NCBI RefSeq assembly: GCF_004519335.1
Contig: NZ_SOZD01000006.1
Span: 124,001-188,000, forward strand
Source of the DNA: Jiella endophytica
GTDB lineage: Bacteria > Pseudomonadota > Alphaproteobacteria > Rhizobiales > Rhizobiaceae
Length of the DNA: 64,000 nucleotides
Reading direction: 5' to 3'
The notes beneath the pieces were generated by a model, which was not told the origin of the DNA, ran no database searches, and was given only the letters and a program-made list of their open reading frames with translations. Both the position numbers and the translations under genes were made by a program. This document shows positions 47,341-56,414 of the stretch, piece after piece (within the stretch, counting starts at the first letter, position 1; the number at the start of each line of letters is the position of its first letter).

Positions 47341-49095
47341 TCACTGCAGCTTCTCGACCGAGCCGAAGGCGTAGCCGACGCCGCCCGGCAGCGTCGCGGC
47401 CGCGGCGCGGCGCTCGCTCGAAAGTTCGCCCCTGATGCCGCCGAGCCAGCCGACGAGATCCTGCTTCTGCGGCTCGACGACACAGCTCGAACAGAACAGC
47501 ACCACCTTGTTGAGGCCGAGCGGATCGGCTTCCTCGAGATAGAGCTTGGCCTTGGTTTTCGGCGAGGATTCGTAGGCCGTCGCGCCGGAGGCGGTCTCCG
47601 ACTTTTCGAAGATCCGCACCGGGATCGGCGTGACCTTGCCGGATGCGAAGGCAAAGAAGGACGGCGTGCACTGGCGCACGAGGGCGCGCAGGGACAGCCG
47701 GTCACCGGTGCGGCCGGTCGTCGGGCCGACGGAAAAGTCGAGGATCTGGCCCTCTTCCCGGCAGGAAGGCGCGACGGGCTCGGGCACGGCGATCGGCTCG
47801 GGCTGGGGCGCGTCCGGGAGCCCGGCGAGTTCACTGGAAGGCTCGTCCGGACCGGCGTCGGGTTCGACGGGCACTGGGACCGTCGGGATCGTCCCGTCGG
47901 CGCGCGGCGTCGGATCGGTGGAGACGCCGTTCTCCGCTCCGTCCGGATCCACCACCTCCGGCGGCGTTTCGGAAAGACCGAGGGCCGGGGTCCCTTCGCC
48001 ATTGCTGGCGGTCGGCGTCGGATCCGGTGTGTCGACGGTATCCGGCTGTGGCTCGTTCACCGCCTCCGGCACCATGCGGCAGGCATCGAACTCGCCGGAT
48101 TCGGCCGCCACCGAAAAGCGCTGGCGCGACAGGAGCCGGCCCTTCGACCTCAGCGAAGCCAGAATGTCGAGCGTGTCGGCCGGCTGGCTCGGCACGGTGA
48201 AGGCAAGGTCGAGGATTGCCGTTTCGTCCCCTTCCGCCGGTTCGCCGAGCAGGAGGTCCGGCAGGTTGCGGCCTGCCAGCCCCGAAGACACGTTCAGCTG
48301 GTCGGCGCCGTAATAGGCGTCCTGAAAGCGCTCGGCCGCCCGGTCGAGATAGGCGCAGCCGGGATCGGCGGAGGACTTCAGATAGACGCCGGGAAGGCTT
48401 TTCAGCCGCGGTGCCAGCGTGTCGAGCGCTGCGCGGTAGGCGCCTTCGAGGGTGAGATAGTCGCGCGGGCTGCGGCTGTCGGCCATCGGCTCCAGCGTAT
48501 CCAGCGCCAGGTTGAAGGCGATCGAGCGGTTGCAGCCATAGGCGCCGTCGGCGCCGCGGGCAAAGACCGACATGTCGATCCTGGCGACACCGGGCTCCGG
48601 CCGGGTCGCCTTGAGGACGATCGGCAGGGTCGACGAGCCGAGCCGCGACAGCGCCGTGGCCAGCTGGTTCTGGTCCTGCGTGCCGAGGCCGGAAATCGGC
48701 GCCAGCGCGCCGGCATCGGCGGCAGCGCTGACATCGACGGCCACCCGCCGCGCTTCGCGCAGACCCCTGAGGACGAGGTCGTTGACCCGCTGCCGGTCGT
48801 TTTGGGTGAAATGCGGATCGCCGATCGGCAGGCCGTAGAAGGTCACGGTGAACGGCCGCGGTTCCTTCAGGCCGATGCAGTTGCGGGTGAGGACGTCGGC
48901 GACGGTGTCGCGCAGCCGTGCCTCGATGAGGTCGAGCGTGTCGTCGGCTCCGGCGGCGCGGGCGGCCTCCAGCGAAGACGCCGCCATCGCCCCGGCGAGG
49001 AGCAGCGCCATGACGGCTCTTAGCGCGCCACGGCGCTTGCGCGCGGCGAGCCGGGCTCGAGTGATGGTCTCCTTGAACGCGTTCACGCCTGTCAT
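47341..49095 (-). CDS. Large exported protein with possible DUF4384-like C-terminus
   Basis: A 584-residue protein I cannot place in a named family with confidence. An N-terminal hydrophobic segment (RAVMALLLAGAMAASSLEAARA) serves as signal or anchor. Residues to about 320 form an alpha/beta domain with three cysteines. A Pro/Asp/Glu/Thr-rich linker of about 110 residues follows. The C-terminal domain (GRTGDRLSLRALVRQCTPSF then GKVTPIPVRIFEKS) has the look of DUF4384, found beside caspases and OmpA proteins in other bacteria. Start is uncertain: ATG 49095 is preceded by GGAAGG, but 49143 is in frame. The OmpA-domain gene follows after 19 nt. Confidence 0.7.
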   Translation of the reverse strand: MTGVNAFKETITRARLAARKRRGALRAVMALLLAGAMAASSLEAARAAGADDTLDLIEARLRDTVADVLTRNCIGLKEPRPFTVTFYGLPIGDPHFTQNDRQRVNDLVLRGLREARRVAVDVSAAADAGALAPISGLGTQDQNQLATALSRLGSSTLPIVLKATRPEPGVARIDMSVFARGADGAYGCNRSIAFNLALDTLEPMADSRSPRDYLTLEGAYRAALDTLAPRLKSLPGVYLKSSADPGCAYLDRAAERFQDAYYGADQLNVSSGLAGRNLPDLLLGEPAEGDETAILDLAFTVPSQPADTLDILASLRSKGRLLSRQRFSVAAESGEFDACRMVPEAVNEPQPDTVDTPDPTPTASNGEGTPALGLSETPPEVVDPDGAENGVSTDPTPRADGTIPTVPVPVEPDAGPDEPSSELAGLPDAPQPEPIAVPEPVAPSCREEGQILDFSVGPTTGRTGDRLSLRALVRQCTPSFFAFASGKVTPIPVRIFEKSETASGATAYESSPKTKAKLYLEEADPLGLNKVVLFCSSCVVEPQKQDLVGWLGGIRGELSSERRAAAATLPGGVGYAFGSVEKLQ

Positions 49096-49228
49096 GCCTG
49101 CCCTTCCGTCGCTTTTTTCCGGCAGTGGAAACCCCAGAGCCATTCGTGTCGCCCCGGCCCGCGCCCGACCCGCGTCCAACCCGCATCCATGAGGCGCGCA
49201 GCGGCGCGCGCCGCCCGTGTCGCCGGGT

Positions 49229-50884
49229 TCATTTCTTCGCGCAGGGCAAGGCCGCACCGCCGAACCGCGCCGAACAGGCGATCTGGCCGATCAGCGCCTG
49301 GGCGTTCTTCGAGGCCCGGCCGTCCGAGCCGAGGGTAAAGCGCATGCGCACCGTCGCCGCCGCGTCGCCGTCGTCCAGAGCGAAATTGTAAAATCCCGAG
49401 CGCCGGTCGGCGGCGACACCCGAATAGACGAAGGCGCCGGCAAAGCTCTTGTCGTAGGTGACGTTGCGCCGGTCGAGCGCGTCGCGGCGGTCGCGCTCCT
49501 CCGTGAAGATCGCCGCCTCGCCGACATCCACCTCCACGTCGAGATCGCCGAAGCGCCAGATCCTGAGGCCCGCCTCCTCGATCAGCGGCGCGGCATTCGA
49601 GACCACGGCGGCGGAAAAGCGTGACGCGTCGACCCCGGCGAGCGAGGCAGAAACGGCCCCAGCCGGCGCCTCGGGCGCGCCGGGCGCTGCGGCGGGAAGC
49701 GGCACGCCGCGCTTGTCGGCGGCGATCGCGGCGCGCGCCGGCGCCGGCAGGTCGGCGATCTTCATCTCCTTCGGCAGCAGCCAGGAGACCATCGGTGTCA
49801 GCCTCAGAACGCTCTGGCTGGCGCGCTGGCCGTCATAGGCCGCCTGGTTCCAGCCACTGGCGGAAAAGCTGAAGCTGGTGAAGGGCTCGGTATAGGTGTC
49901 GCTGACGTCCTCGAGCCAGGCCATGCGGGCGAGCGAGACGGTGAAGTCGTCGGACGGGATCGACTGGGACGCGCCCGCTCCACAGAATGCCAGCGTCAGC
50001 GGCCGGTCGTCGATGTCGAAACCGTAGAAGACCTCGCCCTCCTTGGTCTTGCCGGACGGGGATTCGTGATAGTCCGCCTCAAGCGCCGTCACGTTCGAAA
50101 GATCCGTGCGGTAATGCAGCGCCAGAAGCTTCTCGCAGACATTCCGCGTGATCGTGCGCCGATCAAGGCCGAGGGTCGAGACGGGAATCGGCGGCAGCTC
50201 GCCACCGAAGGCGACGACGTCGGCGACCGTCTCGATCGCCATCACGTCGTCCGGCCCCATTGCGACGATCCGGTCGATCACCAGCGGATCGACATTGTAG
50301 TTCGCCAGAAACCGGACGAGGGTCGAGATGCCGAGGCGAAGCCCGTTCGCCTGGGTGTCGAGGCGCTCCGCCTCGGGCAGCGCGGCGATGGCCGCCGGCG
50401 AGATGTAGGGCGAATGAAAGCCGATCCGGCCTCCCGGCTCGACATAGCGGTCGACATAGGTGCCGACGCCGCCGGTGGCATGGAAGCTCGACCCGCCGAG
50501 CCATGTGAGGGCGCAGGCGGAAAGGCAGACATGACCCTCCTCGACGATCGCCGCGACGTTCTTCTCGCGCATCGTCTCGGCAATCGCGATGCCCTCGGTA
50601 AAGGCGCCGCCGGGGCTGTTGAGGCTCAGCATCGCGGCGGTGTTCTGAATGTCGCAGTCGTTGGTCCGGCAGAGCGTGTCGACGAGGGTGGCGAGCTTGG
50701 CGGCATCGCCCTTGCCGATAACGCCGGAGAGTTCGATCACCGGGTCCTGCCGGCTGGCGCTGAAGGCGTCTCGGACGAGGCGGAAGTCTGCCGCACCAGA
50801 AGGCAGAGTCGCGGCCAGCAGAGCCGTCGCCCCAGCGAAGAGGATCGCCGGCATGCTGCCGCAGCGTCGAAGGCCGTCCCGCAT
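49229..50884 (-). CDS. Periplasmic ClpP/crotonase-fold protein with unknown C-terminal domain
   Basis: A 551-residue exported protein. The signal peptide is near MPAILFAGATALLAATLPSGAAD. Residues about 40-230 are a ClpP-like domain of the COG3904 type. LSLNSPGGAFTEGIAIAETM is the oxyanion SPGG motif, the CLSACALTWLGG motif holds the candidate nucleophile serine, and GRIGFHSPY holds a candidate histidine. The following 300 residues (two cysteine-containing blocks, then an Ala/Pro spacer and a terminal beta-rich domain ending SARFGGAALPCAKK) match nothing I know. It heads the three-gene envelope cluster. Peptidase activity is plausible but unproven. Confidence 0.75.
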   Translation of the reverse strand: MRDGLRRCGSMPAILFAGATALLAATLPSGAADFRLVRDAFSASRQDPVIELSGVIGKGDAAKLATLVDTLCRTNDCDIQNTAAMLSLNSPGGAFTEGIAIAETMREKNVAAIVEEGHVCLSACALTWLGGSSFHATGGVGTYVDRYVEPGGRIGFHSPYISPAAIAALPEAERLDTQANGLRLGISTLVRFLANYNVDPLVIDRIVAMGPDDVMAIETVADVVAFGGELPPIPVSTLGLDRRTITRNVCEKLLALHYRTDLSNVTALEADYHESPSGKTKEGEVFYGFDIDDRPLTLAFCGAGASQSIPSDDFTVSLARMAWLEDVSDTYTEPFTSFSFSASGWNQAAYDGQRASQSVLRLTPMVSWLLPKEMKIADLPAPARAAIAADKRGVPLPAAAPGAPEAPAGAVSASLAGVDASRFSAAVVSNAAPLIEEAGLRIWRFGDLDVEVDVGEAAIFTEERDRRDALDRRNVTYDKSFAGAFVYSGVAADRRSGFYNFALDDGDAAATVRMRFTLGSDGRASKNAQALIGQIACSARFGGAALPCAKK

Positions 50885-51110
50885 CGACCGGCATCTCCCT
50901 TTCCATCAGAAGCGAACCGGGCAGAAGGCCTCCGCCCCCTGCAGCCTCGCAATGGCAGCGTGATATAACGTTGCGGAAGATAGCAGCATCGCTGCGAAGT
51001 GAAAATGACGTTTCGCGGAGAGATGGCGGTGGGGCAGCGGACCCAGGCGCATGGCCGGACTGCAGTCCTTTCAAGTCAGGATACGCTCAGTTCCTGAGGG
51101 AGCCGGCTTG

Positions 51111-51608
51111 TCACGGCTCCGTCCTGGTGGCGCCTTTCCGCATGTCCTGGTGGAGCCAGACCATGCGGTCGCAGAACCACAGCTTGCCGCCCATCGCTAG
51201 GCTGAGACCGAGAAGCGTCGGCCAGATCGCCAGAACCGCAAGGCCGTAGATCAGCGGCAGGACACCGGCGGCGGAGACGCCGGTGAGGATCATCCCGACA
51301 AGCCGGTGGCCGGACGGGATCGGGGTTTTCCGCCGGGCGAGGAACAGCCGCTCGCCATAGGTCGCCCGCGCCGCCCAGCTGTCGGTTCGGGCGGGCGGCG
51401 GAAACAGCCGTGGGTTGAGATAGACGAAAGCCGCGACGGCCGCGGCCGGCAGCAGGCACCACCAGCCGAGCCAGACGCGGCTCCAGATCGCGGCTGCGAG
51501 CAGCGGCAGCGCTGCCACCCGACTCCAGACGCTGAGCGGATTGGCATGGCGTGCCCAAGCGGCATCGTCCATGCGCATGGCGCGTTCGGCAAGGGCGAAG
51601 ACGTCCAT
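51111..51608 (-). CDS. Membrane protein resembling DUF6653
   Basis: A 165-residue integral membrane protein: MDVFALAERAMRMDDAAWARHANPLSVWSRVAALP, then two hydrophobic hairpins (LLAAAIWSRVWLGWWCLLPAAAVAAF; MILTGVSAAGVLPLIYGLAVLAIWP). The WARHANPxSVWSR opening recalls the DUF6653 family, of unknown function; I am only moderately sure. The start at 51608 excludes an Arg-rich out-of-family extension. It begins 34 nt after the cysK stop on the same strand and is probably cotranscribed. Confidence 0.65.
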   Translation of the reverse strand: MDVFALAERAMRMDDAAWARHANPLSVWSRVAALPLLAAAIWSRVWLGWWCLLPAAAVAAFVYLNPRLFPPPARTDSWAARATYGERLFLARRKTPIPSGHRLVGMILTGVSAAGVLPLIYGLAVLAIWPTLLGLSLAMGGKLWFCDRMVWLHQDMRKGATRTEP

Positions 51609-51642
51609 CGCCCTCGCCCTTCGCCGACCCCGCGAGCCGCGC

Positions 51643-52635
51643 TCAGCTCTCCTCGGCGAGGCCCTCGAAGAGGGCGGTCGAGAGGTAGCGCTCGGCAAAG
51701 GAGGGGATGATGATGACGATGTTCTTGCCCGCCATCTCCTCGCGCTGGCCGACCTTCACCGCTGCCAGCACCGCCGCTCCTGAGGAGATCCCAACCGGGA
51801 TGCCCTCGAGCCGCGCCACCATGCGGGCATATTCGAAGGTCTCCTCGTTGGAAACCTGGACGATCTCGTCGTAAATTTCGCGGTCGAGGATCGCTGGCGC
51901 GAAGCCCGCCCCGATGCCCTGAATCTTGTGCGGTCCGGGATTGCCGCCGGACAGCACCGGCGAGGCCTCGGGCTCGACCGCGACGACCTTCAGGTCCGGA
52001 TTGCGCGACTTCAGCACCTGGCCGGCACCGGTGATCGTCCCGCCGGTCCCGATGCCGGCGACCAGCACGTCGACCTTGCCGCCGGTGTCGTTCCAGATCT
52101 CCTCGGCCGTGGTGCGGCGGTGGATCTCCGGGTTGGCCGGGTTCTCGAACTGCTGCGGCACCACCGCGTCGGGGATCTCCTGGACGAGTTCCTCGGCCTT
52201 GGCGATGGCGCCCTTCATGCCCTTGGCGCCCTCGGTGAGGACGAGATCGGCGCCGAGGAGGCGCAGCATCTTGCGCCGCTCCATCGACATCGTCTCCGGC
52301 ATCGTCAGGATCAGCTTGTAGCCCTTGGCCGCCGCGGCAAAGGCGAGGCCGATGCCGGTATTACCCGAAGTCGGCTCGACCAGCGTCGTCTTGCCGGGCT
52401 CGATCTTGCCGTCGGCCTCCAGCCTCTCGATCATCGCGACGCCGATGCGGTCCTTGACGCTGGCGATCGGATTGAAGAATTCGAGCTTGGCGAGGAGATT
52501 GGCCTTCACGCCATACTGCTTGGCCACCTTGTTCAGGCGCACCAGCGGCGTATCGCCGATCGTGTCGGTGATGGAATCGTAGATCCGGCCTCGTCCCTTG
52601 GTGCGGGGAAGACCGTCGGTGACCGGCTTGTCCAT
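51643..52635 (-). CDS. cysK: Cysteine synthase A (O-acetylserine sulfhydrylase)
   Basis: PLP enzyme making cysteine from O-acetylserine and sulfide. The 330-residue protein has the PLP lysine in [11 protein letters not shown] (near residue 52), the substrate loop [13 protein letters not shown], the phosphate-cradle [12 protein letters not shown], and QGIGAGFAP and [11 protein letters not shown], all cysteine-synthase signatures. The C-terminus [10 protein letters not shown] is not the usual CysE-binding Ile ending. The ATG at 52635 follows GGAGGAAATC. The N-terminal 15 residues ([15 protein letters not shown]) extend beyond the usual start, common in Rhizobiales. Confidence 0.95.
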   Translation of the reverse strand: MDKPVTDGLPRTKGRGRIYDSITDTIGDTPLVRLNKVAKQYGVKANLLAKLEFFNPIASVKDRIGVAMIERLEADGKIEPGKTTLVEPTSGNTGIGLAFAAAAKGYKLILTMPETMSMERRKMLRLLGADLVLTEGAKGMKGAIAKAEELVQEIPDAVVPQQFENPANPEIHRRTTAEEIWNDTGGKVDVLVAGIGTGGTITGAGQVLKSRNPDLKVVAVEPEASPVLSGGNPGPHKIQGIGAGFAPAILDREIYDEIVQVSNEETFEYARMVARLEGIPVGISSGAAVLAAVKVGQREEMAGKNIVIIIPSFAERYLSTALFEGLAEES

Positions 52636-53022
52636 GATTTCCTCCGTTGTTCGACCGGCCCTGTGCCGGCAGAGATATTGCCGCGACGCCGCCATTGGCA
52701 GGCGCCGGAGCGAGATTGGCGATCCGTCCCTGACGGAGCTTCGCCCGGCCCGGCGCGACGTGGGCGCAAGCAAGCGCCATGCGGCGAAGCGTCGCTTCGA
52801 GCCAACATAGGACGGCGACAGGGCTTCTTGGAGGCCGGTTTTTCCCAAAGCGCCACCGGCCCGGGAACAGCTTTCCACCGATCCGCCGCGATCCGGCAGA
52901 GCATTCTTCCGGATTTGAATCAATTTTTGCCGCCAAAACACAGCCAATCTTCAAGGAGAGGCAGGCATCCTTTGCTGATTGCCAAGAAAATCACAGCTCT
53001 ATCGGCAGCTTAGGACAAGATC
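52636..53022. other. Intergenic region between cysK and the GGDEF gene
   Basis: 387 bp between divergent genes. The cysK side is GC-rich; the last 110 bp before the GGDEF start are clearly more AT-rich (for example TTGAATCAATTTTTG), as expected of a promoter. No additional gene, RNA or clear operator recognised. Confidence 0.4.
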
Positions 53023-53823
53023 ATGCAACAATCATCGGAACGAACTAAAACCGTTTGCGGTGAGTTCATCCTCCTTGCGGTGGTGGTGATCCTCGCGGCG
53101 ACCGCCCTCGCCCTCTGGTTCTTCAAGTCCTACGGGCAGGCAGTGTTGATGCCGGCGGTCGGCTTCACGCTTTGCGTGACCGCGGCGAGCGTCCTTCCCT
53201 ATCTCGCCTATCTCGCATTCCGCGTCTCGTCGCTCTATGCCGACAATGACGGGCTGATGCGGGCGGCGATGACCGACCGGCTGACCGGCGTCCTTAACCG
53301 GCAGGGCTTCGACCGGAAATTCCGCAGCCATCTGCGCGATCTCTCCGGCCAGGTCGACAAGGGCCTGATGCTGCTCATCGTCGATGCCGACCACTTCAAG
53401 CGGATCAACGACCGGCTCGGCCACCCGGTCGGCGACGTCGCCCTGAAGCGCATCGCCGCGACGCTGAAGAAGCTGGTGCGCCAGAGCGATGCGGTCGGCC
53501 GGCTGGGCGGCGAGGAATTCGTGCTGTCGCTGCCCTGCGGCACGGCCGAGCAGGGCGAAATGGTCGCCGAGCGCCTCCGCATGGCGATCAACCGCATCTA
53601 TGTTGGCTCGGGCACCAACGGCACCCAGCTTTCGGTCTCGATCGGCGGCGTTTTCCTGCGCAACCCGCAGCCTTTCGAGAGGCTCTACGAAGCCGCCGAC
53701 GCCAATCTCTACAAGGCCAAGGAAGGCGGCCGCAATCGCTGCACCATCACCAGCGTCTCCGCTCAGGGCCGCAGCCGGCTGCGCGGGCTCGACGGCGAGC
53801 CGGCCGCGCGGCTGGCAGGCTGA
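53023..53823 (+). CDS. Diguanylate cyclase (membrane-bound GGDEF protein)
   Basis: A 266-residue inner-membrane enzyme making the second messenger c-di-GMP. Two membrane helices (FILLAVVVILAATALALWFF; AVLMPAVGFTLCVTAASVLPYLAYLAF) precede a GGDEF domain with DRLTGVLNRQGFD, DADHFKRINDRLGHPVGD and the active-site motif GRLGGEEFVL. An RxxD product-inhibition site (RQSD) lies five residues before GGEEF. Everything needed for activity is present. There is no separate sensory domain, so input must come through the membrane part. A hairpin terminator follows. Confidence 0.92.
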   Translation: MQQSSERTKTVCGEFILLAVVVILAATALALWFFKSYGQAVLMPAVGFTLCVTAASVLPYLAYLAFRVSSLYADNDGLMRAAMTDRLTGVLNRQGFDRKFRSHLRDLSGQVDKGLMLLIVDADHFKRINDRLGHPVGDVALKRIAATLKKLVRQSDAVGRLGGEEFVLSLPCGTAEQGEMVAERLRMAINRIYVGSGTNGTQLSVSIGGVFLRNPQPFERLYEAADANLYKAKEGGRNRCTITSVSAQGRSRLRGLDGEPAARLAG

Positions 53824-53909
53824 TCGTAGAAAATCCTGCAGGGTCAGTGGCTTCAGGTGAGATCCAGACCAGTCGCCTGCGGTCTACGAACTCTCGCAAG
53901 CAAGATTGG

Positions 53910-53931
53910 AAGGCCGCCCCGTGCGGCCTTT
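53910..53931. terminator. Hairpin terminator between convergent GGDEF and dut genes
   Basis: Perfect stem AAGGCCGC (53910-53917) / GCGGCCTT (53923-53930), five-base loop, followed on the plus strand by TTTCGCC (the first T bases shared with the stem). Confidence 0.65.
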
Positions 53932-53977
53932 CGCCGTTCCGGCGGCATCCATCATCGCCGGAATGCGTCGTGGCCTG

Positions 53978-54445
53978 TCAGTTCCGGCCGGTGGAGCCGA
54001 AGCCGCCCTCGCCCCGCGCCGTGCCGGAGAGGATGTCGACGAGACGGAATTCGGCCCGGGTGACCGGGGCGATCACCGCCTGGGCGATCCTCTCGCCGGG
54101 CGCGATCTCGAAATCCGCGTCGCCGAGATTGATCAGGATGACCTTCACCTCGCCGCGATAGTCGCTGTCGACCGTGCCGGGACTGTTGAGCACCGTCACG
54201 CCATGTTTCGCGGCGAGGCCCGAGCGCGGCCTGATTTGCATTTCGAAGCCGTCCGGCAGCTCGACAGCAAGGCCTGTCGGCACCAGCGCCCGGGCGCCCG
54301 GCTTCAGGACCAGCGGCGTCGCGAGCGCTGCGCAGAGGTCGGCGCCGGCGGCCCCGCTGCTAGCATAGACCGGTAGCGGCGCATCCTGCCCGTGGGCGAG
54401 ACGGACGACGCCGACCGCGATCCTGCCGTCGTCCTTCATCGTCAT
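53978..54445 (-). CDS. dut: dUTP diphosphatase
   Basis: Hydrolyses dUTP to dUMP, keeping uracil out of DNA and feeding thymidylate synthesis. The 155-residue trimeric-type dUTPase has motif 1 [11 protein letters not shown], motif 3 [15 protein letters not shown] with [28 protein letters not shown], and the glycine-rich flexible C-terminal arm [12 protein letters not shown] (motif 5). Its start overlaps the coaBC stop by 4 nt, the standard coaBC-dut pairing. Confidence 0.96.
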   Translation of the reverse strand: MTMKDDGRIAVGVVRLAHGQDAPLPVYASSGAAGADLCAALATPLVLKPGARALVPTGLAVELPDGFEMQIRPRSGLAAKHGVTVLNSPGTVDSDYRGEVKVILINLGDADFEIAPGERIAQAVIAPVTRAEFRLVDILSGTARGEGGFGSTGRN

Positions 54446-55662
54446 GCCGAGCCCTTCCGCCCGAGCCTCGCGGCGATCCAGGCGGCGAGCCGTTTGGCCG
54501 CGGCGGATTTTGCCAGCGTCGGCCAGTCTTCGACCCCCTCGGCGGTGACGAGGCGGATGGTGTTGTCCGCCCCGCCCATGACGCCGCCGGCCGGCGAGAC
54601 GTCATTGGCGAGAATCGCGTCGGCGCCCTTCCTGGCGAGCTTCGAACGGGCGTTTTCCAGGAGGTCGTCGGTCTCGGCGGCAAAGCCGATGACGAGGCCC
54701 GGACGCTCGGCATGATGGCCGATGGTCGCGAGGATGTCGGGGTTCTCGGCAAGAGCCAGGGCCGGGGCCCCCTCGCCGGTCTTCTTGATCTTGCGGCTGC
54801 TTTCCGTCGCCACACGCCAGTCCGCCACGGCCGCGACGAAGACCGCGACGTCGGCGGGCAGCGCCGCCTCGACCGCCCCAAGCATTTGCCCCGCCGTCTC
54901 GACATGGCGAACGACCATGCCGTCCGGATCGGGAAGCGACACGGGACCGGAGACGAGCGTCACGCTTGCGCCGGCATCGCGCAGGGCTTCGGCGATCGCA
55001 TGGCCCTGCCGGCCGGAGGAGCGGTTGGCGATGTAGCGCACCGGGTCGATCGGCTCGTGGGTCGGCCCTGAGGTGACGATCGCCGAGCGGCCGGCGAGCG
55101 GCCTTGCGGGGGGCGCAAGAATCGCCTCGACTTCCGCGACGATCCCCAGCGGCTCGGCCATGCGACCGGTCCCCGCCTCGCCCTTTTCGGCCATCTCGCC
55201 CTTGCCCGGCCCGACGAAGCGGACGCCGTCCTCGATCAGCTGCAGATGGTTGCGCCGGGTCGCCGTGTGGCTCCACATCGCCGGGTTCATCGCCGGCGCC
55301 ATCAGGACGGGCGCGCGGGTGGCAAGCAGGATCGCCCCGGCAAGATCATCGGCGAGCCCGGTCACCAGCCGTGCCATGCGGTCCGCCGTCGCCGGCGCGA
55401 CGATGACGAGGTCATGCTCGCGGGCAAGCCGGATGTGACCGACATCCTGCTCGTCTTCGCGGTCGAAGAGATCCGAATAGACACGCCTTGCGGCGAGCGC
55501 GCCGACGGCAAGCGGCGTGACGAACTCCGCCGCCGCCGCGGTCATCACCGGCGTCACCGCCGCGCCGCGCTCCCTCAGCCGGCGGATGAGGTCGAGCGAC
55601 TTGTAGGCCGCGATGCCGCCACCGATGACGAGGAGGATGCGCTTGTCGGAAAGCGTGCTCAT
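54442..55662 (-). CDS. coaBC: Bifunctional phosphopantothenoylcysteine decarboxylase/phosphopantothenate-cysteine ligase
   Basis: Two successive steps of coenzyme A synthesis. The 406-residue protein has the flavin-dependent CoaC domain ([21 protein letters not shown], the catalytic-type His in QDVGHIRLA, and PAMNPAMW) and the CoaB ligase domain ([59 protein letters not shown]). Length is normal. It overlaps dut by 4 nt downstream and a vapC-like toxin gene by 4 nt upstream, so its translation is coupled to a toxin-antitoxin unit. Confidence 0.96.
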   Translation of the reverse strand: MSTLSDKRILLVIGGGIAAYKSLDLIRRLRERGAAVTPVMTAAAAEFVTPLAVGALAARRVYSDLFDREDEQDVGHIRLAREHDLVIVAPATADRMARLVTGLADDLAGAILLATRAPVLMAPAMNPAMWSHTATRRNHLQLIEDGVRFVGPGKGEMAEKGEAGTGRMAEPLGIVAEVEAILAPPARPLAGRSAIVTSGPTHEPIDPVRYIANRSSGRQGHAIAEALRDAGASVTLVSGPVSLPDPDGMVVRHVETAGQMLGAVEAALPADVAVFVAAVADWRVATESSRKIKKTGEGAPALALAENPDILATIGHHAERPGLVIGFAAETDDLLENARSKLARKGADAILANDVSPAGGVMGGADNTIRLVTAEGVEDWPTLAKSAAAKRLAAWIAARLGRKGSA

Positions 55663-56057
55663 GGGACCAGCGCCGCCGTGATGTCGGTCAGGGCGAAGTC
55701 GTCGCCCTTGAAGAGCAGCGGCACGTCGAGCGAGCGTGCCAGTGCATAGGAAAAGCAGTCGCCGAAATTGAGCTTTGCGGGGCTGCCTGAACCTCGACCG
55801 TAGCGCCGCCAGGCATCGGCGGCGATGACGGACTGAGCTTCGGTGAAATCCATGGTCTGCACGTCCATCTCTTTCAGGATTTCATCCAGCCGCCGGGTGC
55901 CGTTCGCTCCGAGCTTACCGTGAACGACGATGGCCAGTTCAAGACGGGTGGCGGCAGAGATCGCCGCATCCTCCATGAGCAGGGTTCTGGCGAAATTGGC
56001 CGCCTCTTCTTCTGCCGTCACGATCGCAACGAAAGCGGAGCTATCGACCGCGATCAC
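55659..56057 (-). CDS. vapC: PIN-domain toxin, VapC/FitB type
   Basis: A 132-residue PIN RNase toxin. Acidic catalytic residues are in [12 protein letters not shown] (Asp5), ATRLELAIVV (Glu), NFGDCFSYALA (Asp) and LLFKGDDFALTDI (Asp pair). VapC toxins cut initiator tRNA or rRNA. Its start overlaps the antitoxin gene by 4 nt, and its stop overlaps coaBC by 4 nt. It is unrelated at close range to the PIN gene at 27668-28099. Confidence 0.88.
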   Translation of the reverse strand: MIAVDSSAFVAIVTAEEEAANFARTLLMEDAAISAATRLELAIVVHGKLGANGTRRLDEILKEMDVQTMDFTEAQSVIAADAWRRYGRGSGSPAKLNFGDCFSYALARSLDVPLLFKGDDFALTDITAALVP

Positions 56058-56320
56058 TCGACGAAATTCCAGAGTTCGTCTGTGTAGGCCTTCTGGTCAA
56101 AGGGCTCTTTCGGCTTTTCTCCGAGGGAAAGGATCCGCTGCAACCGCCTCTCCTTGTCCTCGTCCCATTCCCGCCGGACCTGTGCTGCTTCCGGCTCTGC
56201 GGCGACGGTGGAGATCAGTTCGCGTGCCTCATCCACCACGGAGCGACCATGCGCTTTTGCCAGGCCCTCCAGCCTGCGCATAACGGCATCGTCGAGATGG
56301 TCGATCGTCAGGCTCGCCAC
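56054..56320 (-). CDS. vapB: Antitoxin, VapB/FitA type (ribbon-helix-helix)
   Basis: An 88-residue antitoxin. The N-terminal [35 protein letters not shown] is a FitA-like ribbon-helix-helix DNA-binding segment. The charged C-terminus ([21 protein letters not shown]) would wrap the toxin. I start at GTG 56320, five nt after GGAGG; this matches FitA-type proteins that begin ASLTIR. It overlaps vapC and probably represses the pair, and by read-through also influences coaBC-dut. Confidence 0.82.
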   Translation of the reverse strand: MASLTIDHLDDAVMRRLEGLAKAHGRSVVDEARELISTVAAEPEAAQVRREWDEDKERRLQRILSLGEKPKEPFDQKAYTDELWNFVE

Positions 56321-56414
56321 GGTATCCTCCGGCAGGGCTTGCGACACCGTCGCGATTTCGCTCGGTCTCTATTTAGCCGCGTCCCACGCGCCCGGCAACG
56401 CGCCTGCCCTCGCC

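Noticed and set aside
52972-53013. A 13-codon leader peptide before the GGDEF gene (TTG start, ending in a TAG).
   Set aside because: No supporting codon run, terminator or conservation evidence; could be chance.
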